From JBBDIP01 sp050260675 (GTDB lineage Bacteria > Bacillota > Sulfobacillia > Fermentithermobacillales > Fermentithermobacillaceae), in assembly GCA_050260675.1 (NCBI GenBank), contig JBLNCN010000005.1:124001-188000 (forward strand): 64,000 bases of DNA, given 5' to 3'. A program made the translations under genes and the position numbers. The notes beneath the pieces were generated by a model that made no database searches, was not told the DNA's origin, and worked only from the letters and a program-made list of their open reading frames with translations. Of this stretch, positions 35,260 through 44,400 are shown piece after piece; positions within the stretch are counted from its first letter, which is position 1; every line of letters begins with the position of its first letter.

Positions 35260-36182
35260 TAGTCTCTGCCTCCCAGGATGAGATAAAGGATGGCCATCCG
35301 CACCGCCACGCCGCTTGTGACCTGGTCAAGGATGACCGAGGTCGGTGAATCCGCGACGTCGGTGGTGATCTCGACACCCCTGTTCATGGGTCCCGGGTGC
35401 ATGACTAGCGCGTCTTCCTTGGCGAGACGCAGGCGTTCTCTGTTAAGGCCGAAGAAGTCGTGGTACTCCTTCTTGCTTGGGAAGAGGCTCTTTGTCTGGC
35501 GTTCCAGCTGGAGCCTGAGTGAGTACACAACATCGGCTCCCTCAATGGCTTCCTCAACCCTGTTGTAGACCTTGACGCCCAATTCGCTCACGTAGGGGGG
35601 CATCAAGGTCCCGGGGGCCGCGAGCGCCACTTCGGCGCCCATCTTGGTGAGGCCCCAGATGTTGGAGCGGGCTACCCTCGAATGCATGACGTCGCCCAGG
35701 ATCGCGACCTTCAGGCCGCGGATCTTGGACTTGTACTCGAGGATGGTGAAGATGTCCAAGAGCCCCTGAGTGGGGTGCTCGTGCATGCCGTCTCCGGCGT
35801 TGATGACCGGCACGTCCAGCACCTTTGCGAGGAAGTGGCACGAACCGGAGACCGAGTGCCGCATAATTGCCACATCGATGCCCATGACCTCGAGGTTCCG
35901 GGCGGTATCAGAGAGCGTTTCGCCCTTCTGTACCGAGGAGCCCGAAGGAGCTATGGACACCGTATCGGCCGACATGTACTTTGCTGCAAGTTCAAACGAA
36001 GTCCTTGTCCTCGTGGAGGCCTCGTAGAAGAGGGTGCAGACGACCTTGCCACGGAGGGTGGGAACTTTCTTGATGGGACGGGAAAGGATCTCCTTGAGCG
36101 AGCGCGCAGTGGACAGGACCTGCTCCATGTCCTCCCGCGAGAGCTCCTGGAGGGATAGAAGGTCGTTTCCTTTCAGGGCCAA
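35259..36182 (-). CDS. pyrB: Aspartate carbamoyltransferase catalytic chain
   Basis: 307 residues. Carbamoyl-phosphate motif FYEASTRTRTSFE, aspartate-binding region with HPTQGLLDIFTI, and SLRLQLERQ. It joins carbamoyl phosphate and aspartate. TTG start with GGAGGG five bases upstream, 30 bases after pyrR. No pyrI regulatory chain is present, as usual in Bacillota. Confidence 0.97.
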   Translation of the reverse strand: MALKGNDLLSLQELSREDMEQVLSTARSLKEILSRPIKKVPTLRGKVVCTLFYEASTRTRTSFELAAKYMSADTVSIAPSGSSVQKGETLSDTARNLEVMGIDVAIMRHSVSGSCHFLAKVLDVPVINAGDGMHEHPTQGLLDIFTILEYKSKIRGLKVAILGDVMHSRVARSNIWGLTKMGAEVALAAPGTLMPPYVSELGVKVYNRVEEAIEGADVVYSLRLQLERQTKSLFPSKKEYHDFFGLNRERLRLAKEDALVMHPGPMNRGVEITTDVADSPTSVILDQVTSGVAVRMAILYLILGGRD

Positions 36183-36212
36183 GTTAACCCTCCTCAGGTA
36201 TGGGGATTCGGC

Positions 36213-36758
36213 TTAGTCGTGCTCGGCGATGACCACCTGGTCCACCCCGTCGATCTCGGTTAGCTTCACGTGGATGACTTCCTTGGAGGAGGTCGGCACG
36301 TTCTTGCCCACGTAGTCGGCGCGGATGGGCAGCTCGCGGTGGCCGCGGTCGATCATGACTACTACCTGGATGTTCTGCGGACGGCCCATGTCGATCAGGG
36401 CGTCGAGGGCGGCTCTGACGGTACGCCCTGTGTAGAGCACGTCATCGACGAGTATGATCTTTTTCCCGGCGACATCGAAGGGGATGTGGGTCCGGCCCAC
36501 GATGGGCTGGTCAGCCTTAAGGGTCAGGTCGTCGCGATAGAGGGTTATGTCCAGTTCGCCGACGGGGACCTCCCTGTTCTCGATCTCCATAAGGTACTTC
36601 TGGAGGCGCTGCGCCATCGGGACCCCGCGTCTTTGCACGCCGATCAGGACCACGTCGTCGAGGCCCTTGTTCTTCTCCACGATCTCGTGCGCCACGCGGA
36701 TGAGCGACCTTCTAATCTGCTCCTGGTCCATGATCTCGGCCTTTTCCATCATTGCCAT
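36213..36758 (-). CDS. pyrR: PyrR: pyr operon attenuator and uracil phosphoribosyltransferase
   Basis: 181 residues. PRPP-binding motif IILVDDVLYTGRTVRAALDAL and the RNA-binding basic surface typical of PyrR (GVQRRGVPMAQRL). It binds its own leader RNA when UMP is high and promotes termination. ATG at 36758 with GGAGG eight bases upstream. First gene of pyrRBCKD; carA, carB, pyrF, pyrE and a uracil permease are absent from this locus. Confidence 0.96.
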   Translation of the reverse strand: MAMMEKAEIMDQEQIRRSLIRVAHEIVEKNKGLDDVVLIGVQRRGVPMAQRLQKYLMEIENREVPVGELDITLYRDDLTLKADQPIVGRTHIPFDVAGKKIILVDDVLYTGRTVRAALDALIDMGRPQNIQVVVMIDRGHRELPIRADYVGKNVPTSSKEVIHVKLTEIDGVDQVVIAEHD

Positions 36759-36799
36759 GGGTGATACCTCCCTCGATATGTTGAGTCGCCGAAGGCAAT

Positions 36800-36934
36800 A
36801 AAAAACCCCGCCTAGGCGCGTACGCCTGCGGAGTCTGCCTCTCGCCCTGCTGCTCTGCCCTGCCGCTTTACCATGGGTCTCGCTTCCTTTTCGCCTCGCC
36901 GGGCGGGAATTAAAGGATTGCGGACAACTTGTCC
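36800..36934 (-). promoter_or_regulatory. PyrR-dependent attenuator in the pyr leader
   Basis: On the minus strand a leader of about 175 bases ends in a terminator (CCGC-AGGCG-TACG-CGCCT-GGCGG stem, then TTTTTT at 36800-36805). Upstream (36891-36907) the sequence CCCGGCGAGGC fits the core of the PyrR binding loop (CCNGNGAGGY). A second GAGAGGC lies nearer the terminator. The transcript begins with the dyad GGACAACTTGTCC (36922-36934). The mechanism is inferred from the PyrR family. Confidence 0.8.
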
Positions 36935-36940
36935 AAGCGG

Positions 36941-36970
36941 ATCATAATCGAGTGGGAGAAGCGGAGTCAA
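36941..36970 (-). promoter_or_regulatory. Promoter of the pyr operon
   Basis: Minus strand TTGACT (36965-36970), 18-base spacer, TATGAT (36941-36946), followed directly by the attenuator leader. Confidence 0.75.
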
Positions 36971-37070
36971 GGAGAAGCCGAATCAACTACAGGCCGACCC
37001 AAGGGCCTCACAAGTGACGAGGGATTCCTCCTGCATACGCTTGAGGGTCGGGTACTCCACCAAGTTTTCG

Positions 37071-37100
37071 TTGACACACTCCGGTGCTCCGTGGTAAACC
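37071..37100 (+). promoter_or_regulatory. Promoter of the Tyr T-box operon
   Basis: TTGACA at 37071-37076 is a perfect -35. The best -10 is TAAACC at 37095-37100 with an 18-base spacer. It lies about 20 bases before the T-box stem I, the expected distance. The -10 is weak. Confidence 0.5.
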
Positions 37101-37120
37101 CTGTTCAACAATCTCGTTTG

Positions 37121-37446
37121 GGCGTTGACGAGGAGAAGTAGTCAGGCGAGGCTGCAAAGAGAGCTCGGGGTCGGTGCGACCGGGACGGCAGACCTGGCGA
37201 AATACACCTCCGAGCCTCCGGTTGAACCCGGTCCGGCATGTTAAGGCATCCAGCGCGGCTGCGCGGCAAGGATGCAAGTAGCCGACGGAAGTAGACTCAG
37301 GCGGACCTTCCACCGTTACAAGGAAGAGGGCATCGCTTCCCTGCCTGCAGCAGAACGAAGCCGTGTCCTATGAGCGGGTCTTCCGACCAAAAAGGGTGGT
37401 ACCGCGGGCCACAACCCCGTCCCTTCTGAGGGACAGGGGCTTTTTG
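37121..37446 (+). promoter_or_regulatory. T-box leader, specifier UAC (tyrosine)
   Basis: Stem I begins with GTTGACGAGGAGAAGTAG, contains the AGAGAGC motif, and has the specifier region CGAAA-UAC-ACCTCCGAGC. The codon at 37203-37205 is UAC, read by the same alignment that gives AUC for the ileS leader in this window. The conserved T-box AGGGTGGTACCGCGG is at 37393-37407, followed by a terminator CCCCGTCCCT-TCTG-AGGGACAGGGG with a T run to 37446. Uncharged tRNA-Tyr should allow read-through into the transporter gene 71 bases on. Confidence 0.92.
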
Positions 37447-37516
37447 TTTTGAAGAGGGCGCTCATCTCACCTGCTTTCGACCGGCAAGAGATTGTTCAAG
37501 AAGGGGTGAGATAGTC

Positions 37517-38911
37517 ATGAGAAAAGAGCCGACGTTAGCGCAGGCCGCCCTGCTCTTTGGAGCATCGGTGGCGACGGTGGTGCTGGGGCTGCGACTCAAG
37601 GCAGGGATGCAGCTGCCGGTGCTGTTGGGAGTCGCTGTCGCCGCAATAGGTGCGCGGATGCTCGGTATCCGTTGGCCCAAGATCCAGGCCGCGATGTTCT
37701 CCGGGGTCACTGATGGGATGCCAGCAGTGTCCATCCTGCTCCTGGTTGGGGCAACCATCGGGCTGTGGATTGCGGGGGGCGCGATCCCCACGATGATCTG
37801 GTACGGTCTCAAGTGGCTAAATCCGTCGACTCTAGTGCCCGCGGCATGCATTTTGACCGCGCTTGTTGCATCGGCAACCGGGACGTCCTTCGGTACCATC
37901 GCTACCATAGGGTTGGCGCTGATGGGGATCGGGGAGGCATCGGGGGTCCCTGCACCGCTGCTCGCGGGCGCAATCGTGTCGGGAGCCTACTTTGGAGACA
38001 AGATGTCGCCTATGTCGGATACCACGAACGTGGCGCCTGCCGTCTCCGGAGCCACGCTCTACGAGCACATTTCCTCAATGGTGGCGACTACGCTTCCGTC
38101 GCTCCTACTGGCCGTGGCGGGATTCTGGGTACTCGGCAGAACGGCCGCCCCGCCTTCCACCGGAGTTGAGGCCATGCTGGCCCACCGGGCGACGCTGGAG
38201 AGCGCCTTCAGACTGGGTCCGCTGACGCTCATACCGGTACTTACGCTGGCGATCTTGTCGATCAGGAAAGTCCCCGCAGTGCCCGCCCTTGCGACGTCCC
38301 TGGTGGTATCCGCGATAACTGTCATGGCCGTGCAGGGAATGGGCATCCTCCCCATCGCGAAGATCGCGTCGGATGGGTTTGTGTCGAAGACCGGCAGCCC
38401 CATGTTCGACAGCCTTCTGACCAGAGGCGGGGTCATGGCTATGATGCCGACGGTCCTGCTCATCATCGGAGCGACAGCCATGGGCGGCGTGCTCAAAGAA
38501 TCTGGAGCGCCTGAACGGTTGGTCAAGGAGGTCCTGGCCCGCGTGAAGAGCGCCGGGGGCCTCGTCATCTCCGTCATTTCGGCCTGCTACCTTACCCTAT
38601 TGGCATCGGGCAACCAGATGCTCGCCATCATCCTGCCCGGGCAGGCCTTCAAGGAAGCCTTCCCGAGGAGGGGCATCCATCCCAAAGTGCTTTCACGGAC
38701 TTTGGAGGATGCGGGAACTCTCGGCGCACCCCTCGTTCCGTGGAGCACAGCCTCCCTGTTCATCTACGGCGTGCTCAAAGTGCCTGCCACCGCGTATGCG
38801 CGATACGCCCTATTGAACTGGATGGTCCCCATCGTGGCGATCGGGTACGCGCTCACAGGAATGTTTCTATGGAAAGAGAAGAATGAGACAAAAGAGGAGG
38901 ATGTCAAGTGA
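37517..38911 (+). CDS. NhaC-family antiporter, probable tyrosine transporter
   Basis: 464 residues, 11-12 membrane helices, Na+/H+ antiporter NhaC family. Conserved segments: GATIGLWIAGGAIPTMIWYGL, SATGTSFGTIATIGLALMGIG, SGAYFGDKMSPMSDTTN and DAGTLGAPLVPWSTA. NhaC relatives behind Tyr T-boxes have been proposed as tyrosine transporters, and the UAC leader here supports that over sodium export. ATG at 37517 with AGGGGTGAG upstream. First gene of a three-gene operon; its stop overlaps the next start. Confidence 0.88.
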   Translation: MRKEPTLAQAALLFGASVATVVLGLRLKAGMQLPVLLGVAVAAIGARMLGIRWPKIQAAMFSGVTDGMPAVSILLLVGATIGLWIAGGAIPTMIWYGLKWLNPSTLVPAACILTALVASATGTSFGTIATIGLALMGIGEASGVPAPLLAGAIVSGAYFGDKMSPMSDTTNVAPAVSGATLYEHISSMVATTLPSLLLAVAGFWVLGRTAAPPSTGVEAMLAHRATLESAFRLGPLTLIPVLTLAILSIRKVPAVPALATSLVVSAITVMAVQGMGILPIAKIASDGFVSKTGSPMFDSLLTRGGVMAMMPTVLLIIGATAMGGVLKESGAPERLVKEVLARVKSAGGLVISVISACYLTLLASGNQMLAIILPGQAFKEAFPRRGIHPKVLSRTLEDAGTLGAPLVPWSTASLFIYGVLKVPATAYARYALLNWMVPIVAIGYALTGMFLWKEKNETKEEDVK

Positions 38912-39882
38912 TCATCGACGTACACAACCACTTTTACCCCAAGGCCTACCTGGACGCTCTGAAGAAGGGCGACTGCGTGGCAAAGGCGGGCCAGGACGGG
39001 TCAGGGAACCTGCTGGTCATCTATGAGGGCGACTTCAACGTGGTGGATCGCGGGCACGCCGACGAGAACTTCCGCCTGGAGGAGATCAAGCGCCACGGCA
39101 TCGACCTGCAAGTGCTCACGATGACCACTCCCGGCGTCCACATCGAGGAGAAGTCCCGGGGGATCGAGCTGGCCAGGGCATCCAACGAAGGTTTCGCCGA
39201 GATCGTGAAAGCGAGCCGCGGGCACTACAAGGCTCTGGCTGCCCTGCCGCTGCAGTCCCCGGAGGACGCAGCCGCCGAGCTCACCCACGCCGTAAAGAAC
39301 CTGGGACTTGCAGGCGGCACCGTGTTCACCAACGTGAACGGCAAGACGCTTGACCTCCCCGAGTTTGAGCCTCTCCTCGCTGCGGCTCAAGAACTGGACG
39401 TCCCCCTGTTCATACACCCGACGACTCCGGTTCCGGCCGACTCCTATCTGGACTACAGGCTTTCCGCGGCTGTGGGGTTCTGTTTCGATACGACCATCCT
39501 GGTATCACGCCTGATCTTCTCGGGAACGCTGGACCGGTTCCCGCGGCTGAAACTGGTGGCCTCGCACCTGGGCGGCACTCTCCCCTACCTGTTCGAGCGC
39601 CTGGACAGGAGCTACATCGCGTATCCCGAGTGCAAGAAGGTCCAGGGCCTGCCATCCGACTATCTGAAGAAGATCTTCTACGACTGCGTCCTGTTCGACC
39701 CGCGGACCGTCGCTTACGCCATCGACGTCTTCGGGGCCAGCCAGTTCATGGTGGGGAGCGATTACCCGCACCAGATCGGCAGCCTGGCCAAGGCGGTCCG
39801 GGTGATCGAGGACCTGCCGCTGGCCAATGAAGTGAAGAACCAGATCTTCGGAGCCAACGCTCGCAGGGTGTTCAAGATCTAG
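38908..39882 (+). CDS. ACMSD-like amidohydrolase (amidohydrolase_2, decarboxylase type)
   Basis: 324 residues. TIM-barrel metal hydrolase with DVHNHFYP (HxH), FIHPTTP, SHLGGTLPYLFERLD and GSDYPH, the set found in aminocarboxymuconate-semialdehyde decarboxylase, gamma-resorcylate decarboxylase and related non-oxidative aromatic decarboxylases. The substrate is unknown; the Tyr T-box context hints at an aromatic acid. GTG start overlaps the transporter stop (GTGA) behind GAGGAGG. Confidence 0.85.
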   Translation: MIIDVHNHFYPKAYLDALKKGDCVAKAGQDGSGNLLVIYEGDFNVVDRGHADENFRLEEIKRHGIDLQVLTMTTPGVHIEEKSRGIELARASNEGFAEIVKASRGHYKALAALPLQSPEDAAAELTHAVKNLGLAGGTVFTNVNGKTLDLPEFEPLLAAAQELDVPLFIHPTTPVPADSYLDYRLSAAVGFCFDTTILVSRLIFSGTLDRFPRLKLVASHLGGTLPYLFERLDRSYIAYPECKKVQGLPSDYLKKIFYDCVLFDPRTVAYAIDVFGASQFMVGSDYPHQIGSLAKAVRVIEDLPLANEVKNQIFGANARRVFKI

Positions 39883-39929
39883 CGCACCTGGTAGCTCACC
39901 TGGAGCGGGCTTCCGCAGGTCATGCTCTT

Positions 39930-39964
39930 ACGGGATCCGGGGGCGGGGCGCTCCCGGATCCCGT
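39930..39964 (+). other. Strong hairpin between the amidohydrolase and the PLP enzyme
   Basis: ACGGGATCCGGG and CCCGGATCCCGT form a perfect 12-base stem with an 11-base loop. No T run follows. It ends seven bases before the GAGGAG ribosome site of the next gene, so partial termination, mRNA processing or stabilisation are all possible. Confidence 0.75.
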
Positions 39965-39983
39965 CGGCGAGGAGGAGACCGCC

Positions 39984-40973
39984 TTGATCACAATCCGCGA
40001 CATCATGCGCGCCAGAGACGGCATTTCCCGCCACGTGCTGCGAACGCCCATGGTTCTTTCCGATTACCTATCGGATGTGACCGGCGCCACCGTCCATCTC
40101 AAACTTGAGTGCCTCCAGCGGCTGAACTCCTTCAAGGTCCGCGGGGCTATGAACAAGTTCCTCTCCCTAACCCGTGACGAGCGGGAGAAGGGCGTACTGG
40201 CCGTCTCATCCGGCAATCACGGTGCTGCGGTGAGCTATTGCGCCAAGATGCTGGGGGTTACCGCCGATGTCTTCGTCCCTGCCGGCACGCCTGCCGCCAA
40301 GCTGGACAAGATACGCAGGTACGGGGCCAATCTCCATATCGAGGGCGCGACGTATGACGAGTCTCACGCCCTGGCCAAGGCGTACTTATCCAGGACGGAC
40401 AAAGTCTACGTGGACCCCGCCTCAGACGAGGTCGCGATCGCGGGACACGGGACTATCGGGCTCGAGATTGTGGAAGACCTGCCGAGGGTGGACGCTGTCC
40501 TGGTGCCTGTGGGAGGCGGAGGGCTCATCACCGGCGTCAGCCTTGCCTCCAAGGCGATGCACCCGGTCAAGGTGATCGGCGTTCAGACCGAGGCCTGCCC
40601 CGCGATGCTGGCAGCGCTGGAGGACAAGACGTTCTACGAGGACTACCCGTCCAAGCCATCCATCTGTGATGCCGTCGTCGGCGGCATAGGCGAGATAGGC
40701 TACACCTACGCCGAGAAGTGCATCGACCAGGTGGTTACCGCAAGCGAGGGCGCGGTCCGGGAGGCCATGGTGGAGCTGCTCCGCAGGGACAAGGTAGTGG
40801 CTGAGCCGTCGGGCGCCCTGGGAGTTGCCTACCTGCTGGAGCACCCCGACGAGTTCGCGGGTATGAACGTGGCTGTAGTCGTGTCAGGCGGCAACGTCGA
40901 CTTTGGGCTGCTGCGGAACACGCTTGCGGCGTTTGCCGACAAGTCGAGAGGGCTGGGCCAGCCGCCGATCTAG
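39984..40973 (+). CDS. PLP-dependent threonine/serine ammonia-lyase-like protein (fold type II)
   Basis: 329 residues. PLP lysine K51 in LNSFKVRGA, SSGNHG (residues 75-80, phosphate/substrate loop), and the glycine loop GGGGL at 177-181. No ACT regulatory domain, so it is of the catabolic TdcB, serine racemase or EutB-like type. TTG start with GAGGAG six bases upstream. It is last in the Tyr T-box operon, 101 bases after the amidohydrolase with a hairpin between, so its expression may be uncoupled. Confidence 0.88.
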   Translation: MITIRDIMRARDGISRHVLRTPMVLSDYLSDVTGATVHLKLECLQRLNSFKVRGAMNKFLSLTRDEREKGVLAVSSGNHGAAVSYCAKMLGVTADVFVPAGTPAAKLDKIRRYGANLHIEGATYDESHALAKAYLSRTDKVYVDPASDEVAIAGHGTIGLEIVEDLPRVDAVLVPVGGGGLITGVSLASKAMHPVKVIGVQTEACPAMLAALEDKTFYEDYPSKPSICDAVVGGIGEIGYTYAEKCIDQVVTASEGAVREAMVELLRRDKVVAEPSGALGVAYLLEHPDEFAGMNVAVVVSGGNVDFGLLRNTLAAFADKSRGLGQPPI

Positions 40974-41049
40974 CCCCCGTCAGCGTCCACATCTACGTGC
41001 TCTCTGCGTGCTCGCCCAAACAGGTCCGCGGCCATGCCTCTCACCCGTC

Positions 41050-41078
41050 TCGACTTCGTTATCCCATCGTGATAGAAT
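41050..41078 (+). promoter_or_regulatory. Promoter of ileS
   Basis: TCGACT (41050-41055), 17-base spacer, TAGAAT (41073-41078), about 18 bases before the T-box stem I. Confidence 0.65.
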
Positions 41079-41094
41079 CCTGGCAATATCCAGC

Positions 41095-41393
41095 GATGAC
41101 GGGGACGAGTAGGAGTCTACCAGGGTCAAAGAGAGCCGGCGGCGGTGGGATGCCGGTACCAGGGCACTCGCGAAAATCACCCCTGAGCTGAAGGCCGAAC
41201 CGTGAGTAGGCCGACCGCTTTGCCCCCGTTAGAGGGCACAAAAGTGAGCCTGCCGGCCGTAGATGGCGCCCGCGTCGCCCCGTGAGGCCCTGGGTGTTCA
41301 AGCCTCAATCGAGCGAGTCCAGCAAGCGAGTCCGGGCAGGCTAAGCTGGGTGGTACCGCGACCCAAGGTCGTCCCATGAGGACGCCTTTTTTG
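41095..41393 (+). promoter_or_regulatory. T-box leader of ileS, specifier AUC (isoleucine)
   Basis: Stem I starts GATGACGGGGACGAGTAGG and includes AGAGAGCC. The specifier loop reads CGAAA-AUC-ACCCCTGAGC with AUC at 41176-41178. The T-box GGGTGGTACCGCG is at 41348-41360 and overlaps the competing terminator (CGTCC-CATG-AGGACG then TTTTTT, ending 41392). ileS follows 21 bases later. Confidence 0.95.
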
Positions 41394-41413
41394 TTTGGAA
41401 TGGAGGAATCTAA

Positions 41414-44400
41414 ATGGGCAGGTTTAGAGAGGTTGACCCCAAACGGCCGGTGAATGACGCCGAGAACGCCGTCTTGCAGTACTGGCGCGACAACGATATC
41501 CCGACCAAGAGCGTCACAGAGCGTGAGGGCAGGCCCGAGTGGATCTTCTACGAAGGTCCGCCTACGGCCAACGGTCGTCCGGGTATCCACCACGTGCTCT
41601 CCAGGATGCTGAAGGACGTCGCCTGCCGCTACAAGACCATGCAGGGCTATCAGGTCCGGCGGAAGGCAGGATGGGATACTCACGGACTTCCTGTCGAGCT
41701 TGAGGTCGAGAAGAAACTCGGGCTTTCGTCCAAACCCGAGATCGAAGAGTACGGCATCGAAGAGTTCAACAGACAGTGCCGCGAGTCGGTCTTCAACTAC
41801 CTCAAGGAGTGGCGGGAACTCACTGAGCGTATCGGCTACTGGATTGACATGGACCGTCCCTACATGACCCTGTTCAACGAGTATGTTGAGACCGAGTGGT
41901 GGATCCTGAAGAAGTACTTCGACGCGGGCCTCATCTACGAAGGCCATAAGGTCATGCCCTACTGCCCCCGCTGCGGGACCCCCCTGGCCTCCCACGAAGT
42001 GGCGCAGGGCTACGAGGATGAGACAATCGACTCCATCTACGTGAAGATCAAGGTCAAGGGTAAGGACGAGTACCTGCTCATATGGACCACCACGCCCTGG
42101 ACGCTGCCCTCCAACGTGGGCATCGCCGTGAACCCCGAAAACACCTACGTGCGGGCCCGCAAGGGCGACGAGGTGCTAATCGTGGTCAAGGAGCGAGTAG
42201 TTCCCCTCCTGGGCGAAGATGCCGAGATCCTCGAAGAGTTTCCGGGCAAAGCGCTTGAGTATCTGGAGTACGAGCCGGTCTTCCCCTTTGCGGAGAAAGC
42301 GATGCCGGCCGGGTCAAAGGCGTTTTTCGTGACCCTGGCCGACTATGTCTCCACCGAAGACGGCACGGGCCTAGTGCACATGGCCGCGGCCTACGGCGAG
42401 GACGACTACAAGGTGTGCCAGCAGTACGGCATCCCTCTCATCCATATGGTCGATGAGCAGGGCAAGTTCGTCCCGGCTGTATGCGATTGGGCCGGCACCT
42501 TCGTCTTCGACGCCAACCCATCCATCGTGAGGAAACTGCGCAGCACGGGGCAGCTCTTCAAGACCGAACGCCTCACCCACTCCTATCCCCACTGCTGGCG
42601 CTGCAGCACTCCTCTGGTGTACTACGCGAGGAAGTCCTGGTACATCGCGACGACCAAGTACCAGGACAGGCTGATCGAGGCCAACAAGAAGGTCAAATGG
42701 TACCCGGAGCACGTCGGCACCGGGCGGATGGGCAATTGGCTTGAAAACCTTGTGGATTGGTCGCTTTCCAGGAACCGCTACTGGGGTACCCCGCTTAACA
42801 TCTGGAAGTGCGAGGAGTGCGGGAAGCTCGAGTGCATCGGTTCTCGTAAGGAACTGGCCGAAAAGGCAATCGAGAAGATCGATCCCGAAACCTTCGACCC
42901 CCACAGGCCCTACGTGGACCGGGTTCACCTGAAGTGCGAGTGCGGCGGCCGCATGACCAGGACTCCCGAGGTCATCGACTGCTGGTTCGATTCGGGGTCC
43001 ATGCCCTACGGACAGTGGCACTACCCCTTCGAGCATAAGGAGGATTTCCACAAGCTCTTCCCCGCCGACTTCATCTGCGAGGGACTGGACCAGACCAGAG
43101 GCTGGTTCTACACGCTCCTGGCTATCGCCACGTTCCTGTTCGACCAGTCGTCGTTCAAGAGCGTCCTCGTTAACGACCTGGTACTGGACAAAGACGGCCA
43201 GAAGATGTCTAAATCCAGAGGCAATACCGTCGACCCGTGGGACATGATCAATCGCTTCGGCGTGGATGCGTTGCGCTGGTACCTTCTTGCGGTCTCGCCG
43301 CCCTGGGTGCCGACCAGGTTTGACGCCGAGGGAGTCAAGGAGGTCGCGTCCAGGTTCTTTGGGACGCTGCAGAACGTCTACTCCTTCTTCACGCTCTACG
43401 CCAACATCGACGAACTGGACCCCAAGGAGTTCGACATCCCGGTCGCCGACCGGCCTGAGATCGACAGGTGGATCATCTCCCGCATGAACTCCCTGGTGAA
43501 GCAGGTCAGGGCTGAAATGGAGTCCTATGAACTGACTCGGGTCGTGCGGTCAATAGCCGCCTTCGTGGTTGATGAGGTGTCCAACTGGTACGTGCGGAGG
43601 ACCAGGGAGCGGTTCTGGTCCAATGAGTTTGACCTCTCCAAGAAGTCGGCGTACCGGACGCTGTACGAGGTGCTGGTAGGCGTAGCGAAACTCATCGCGC
43701 CGTTCGCGCCGTTCATTGCGGACGACATCTACCTGAACCTGACGGGGGCTGAACAGAACACGGCCTCCTGCCGGTCCGTTCACCTGGATATGTACCCCGA
43801 ATCCGACGAATCGCTGGTTGATCCTGAGCTGGAGGAGCGGATGGGACTGGTCATCACCCTGGTCTCCCTGGGCCGCGCTGTCCGCAACAAGGTCCAGATC
43901 AAGGTGAGGCAGCCCCTACGCAAGATGCTAGTCAACGGCAAGTCCCGGAGCGTGCTGGCCCGCATGGAGGACCTCCTGAAAGAGGAACTCAATGTTAAGG
44001 AAGTCGTGTACGTGGACAGCCTGAACGATTACGTTTCCTTCGAGGTCAGGCCGAACCTTCCGGTCGCCGGCCCGAAGTACGGCAAACTGCTGCGCTCCAT
44101 CATGGCGGCGCTGCCCAAAGCAGACGCCGGAGTGCTTGCCAGAGAAGTTGACGCGAAGGGCCAGGTAGATCTGGTGTTGGATGTGCCCGGCGATGCAGCT
44201 CAGCAGGCCGTCTCGGACCTCCAGCCGGCAGCGCGGCTGGTGGACGGGAGGCTAGTCCTGAGCCTCTCCAAGGAGGACCTGGACGTCCGGATCCACGCTC
44301 TCGAAGGTTTCGCCGTGGAGGTCGAAGGCGACCAGTTCGTCATCCTGGACACCGAGATCGACCGCGAACTGGTGCTCGAGGGTATCGCTCGCGAACTGGT

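Noticed and set aside
37008..37313. Minus-strand ORF over the Tyr T-box
   Set aside because: The region is explained by the conserved T-box leader on the plus strand.
41177..41995. 272-residue minus-strand frame over the Ile T-box and ileS
   Set aside because: Shadow of the leader and of the ileS catalytic domain.
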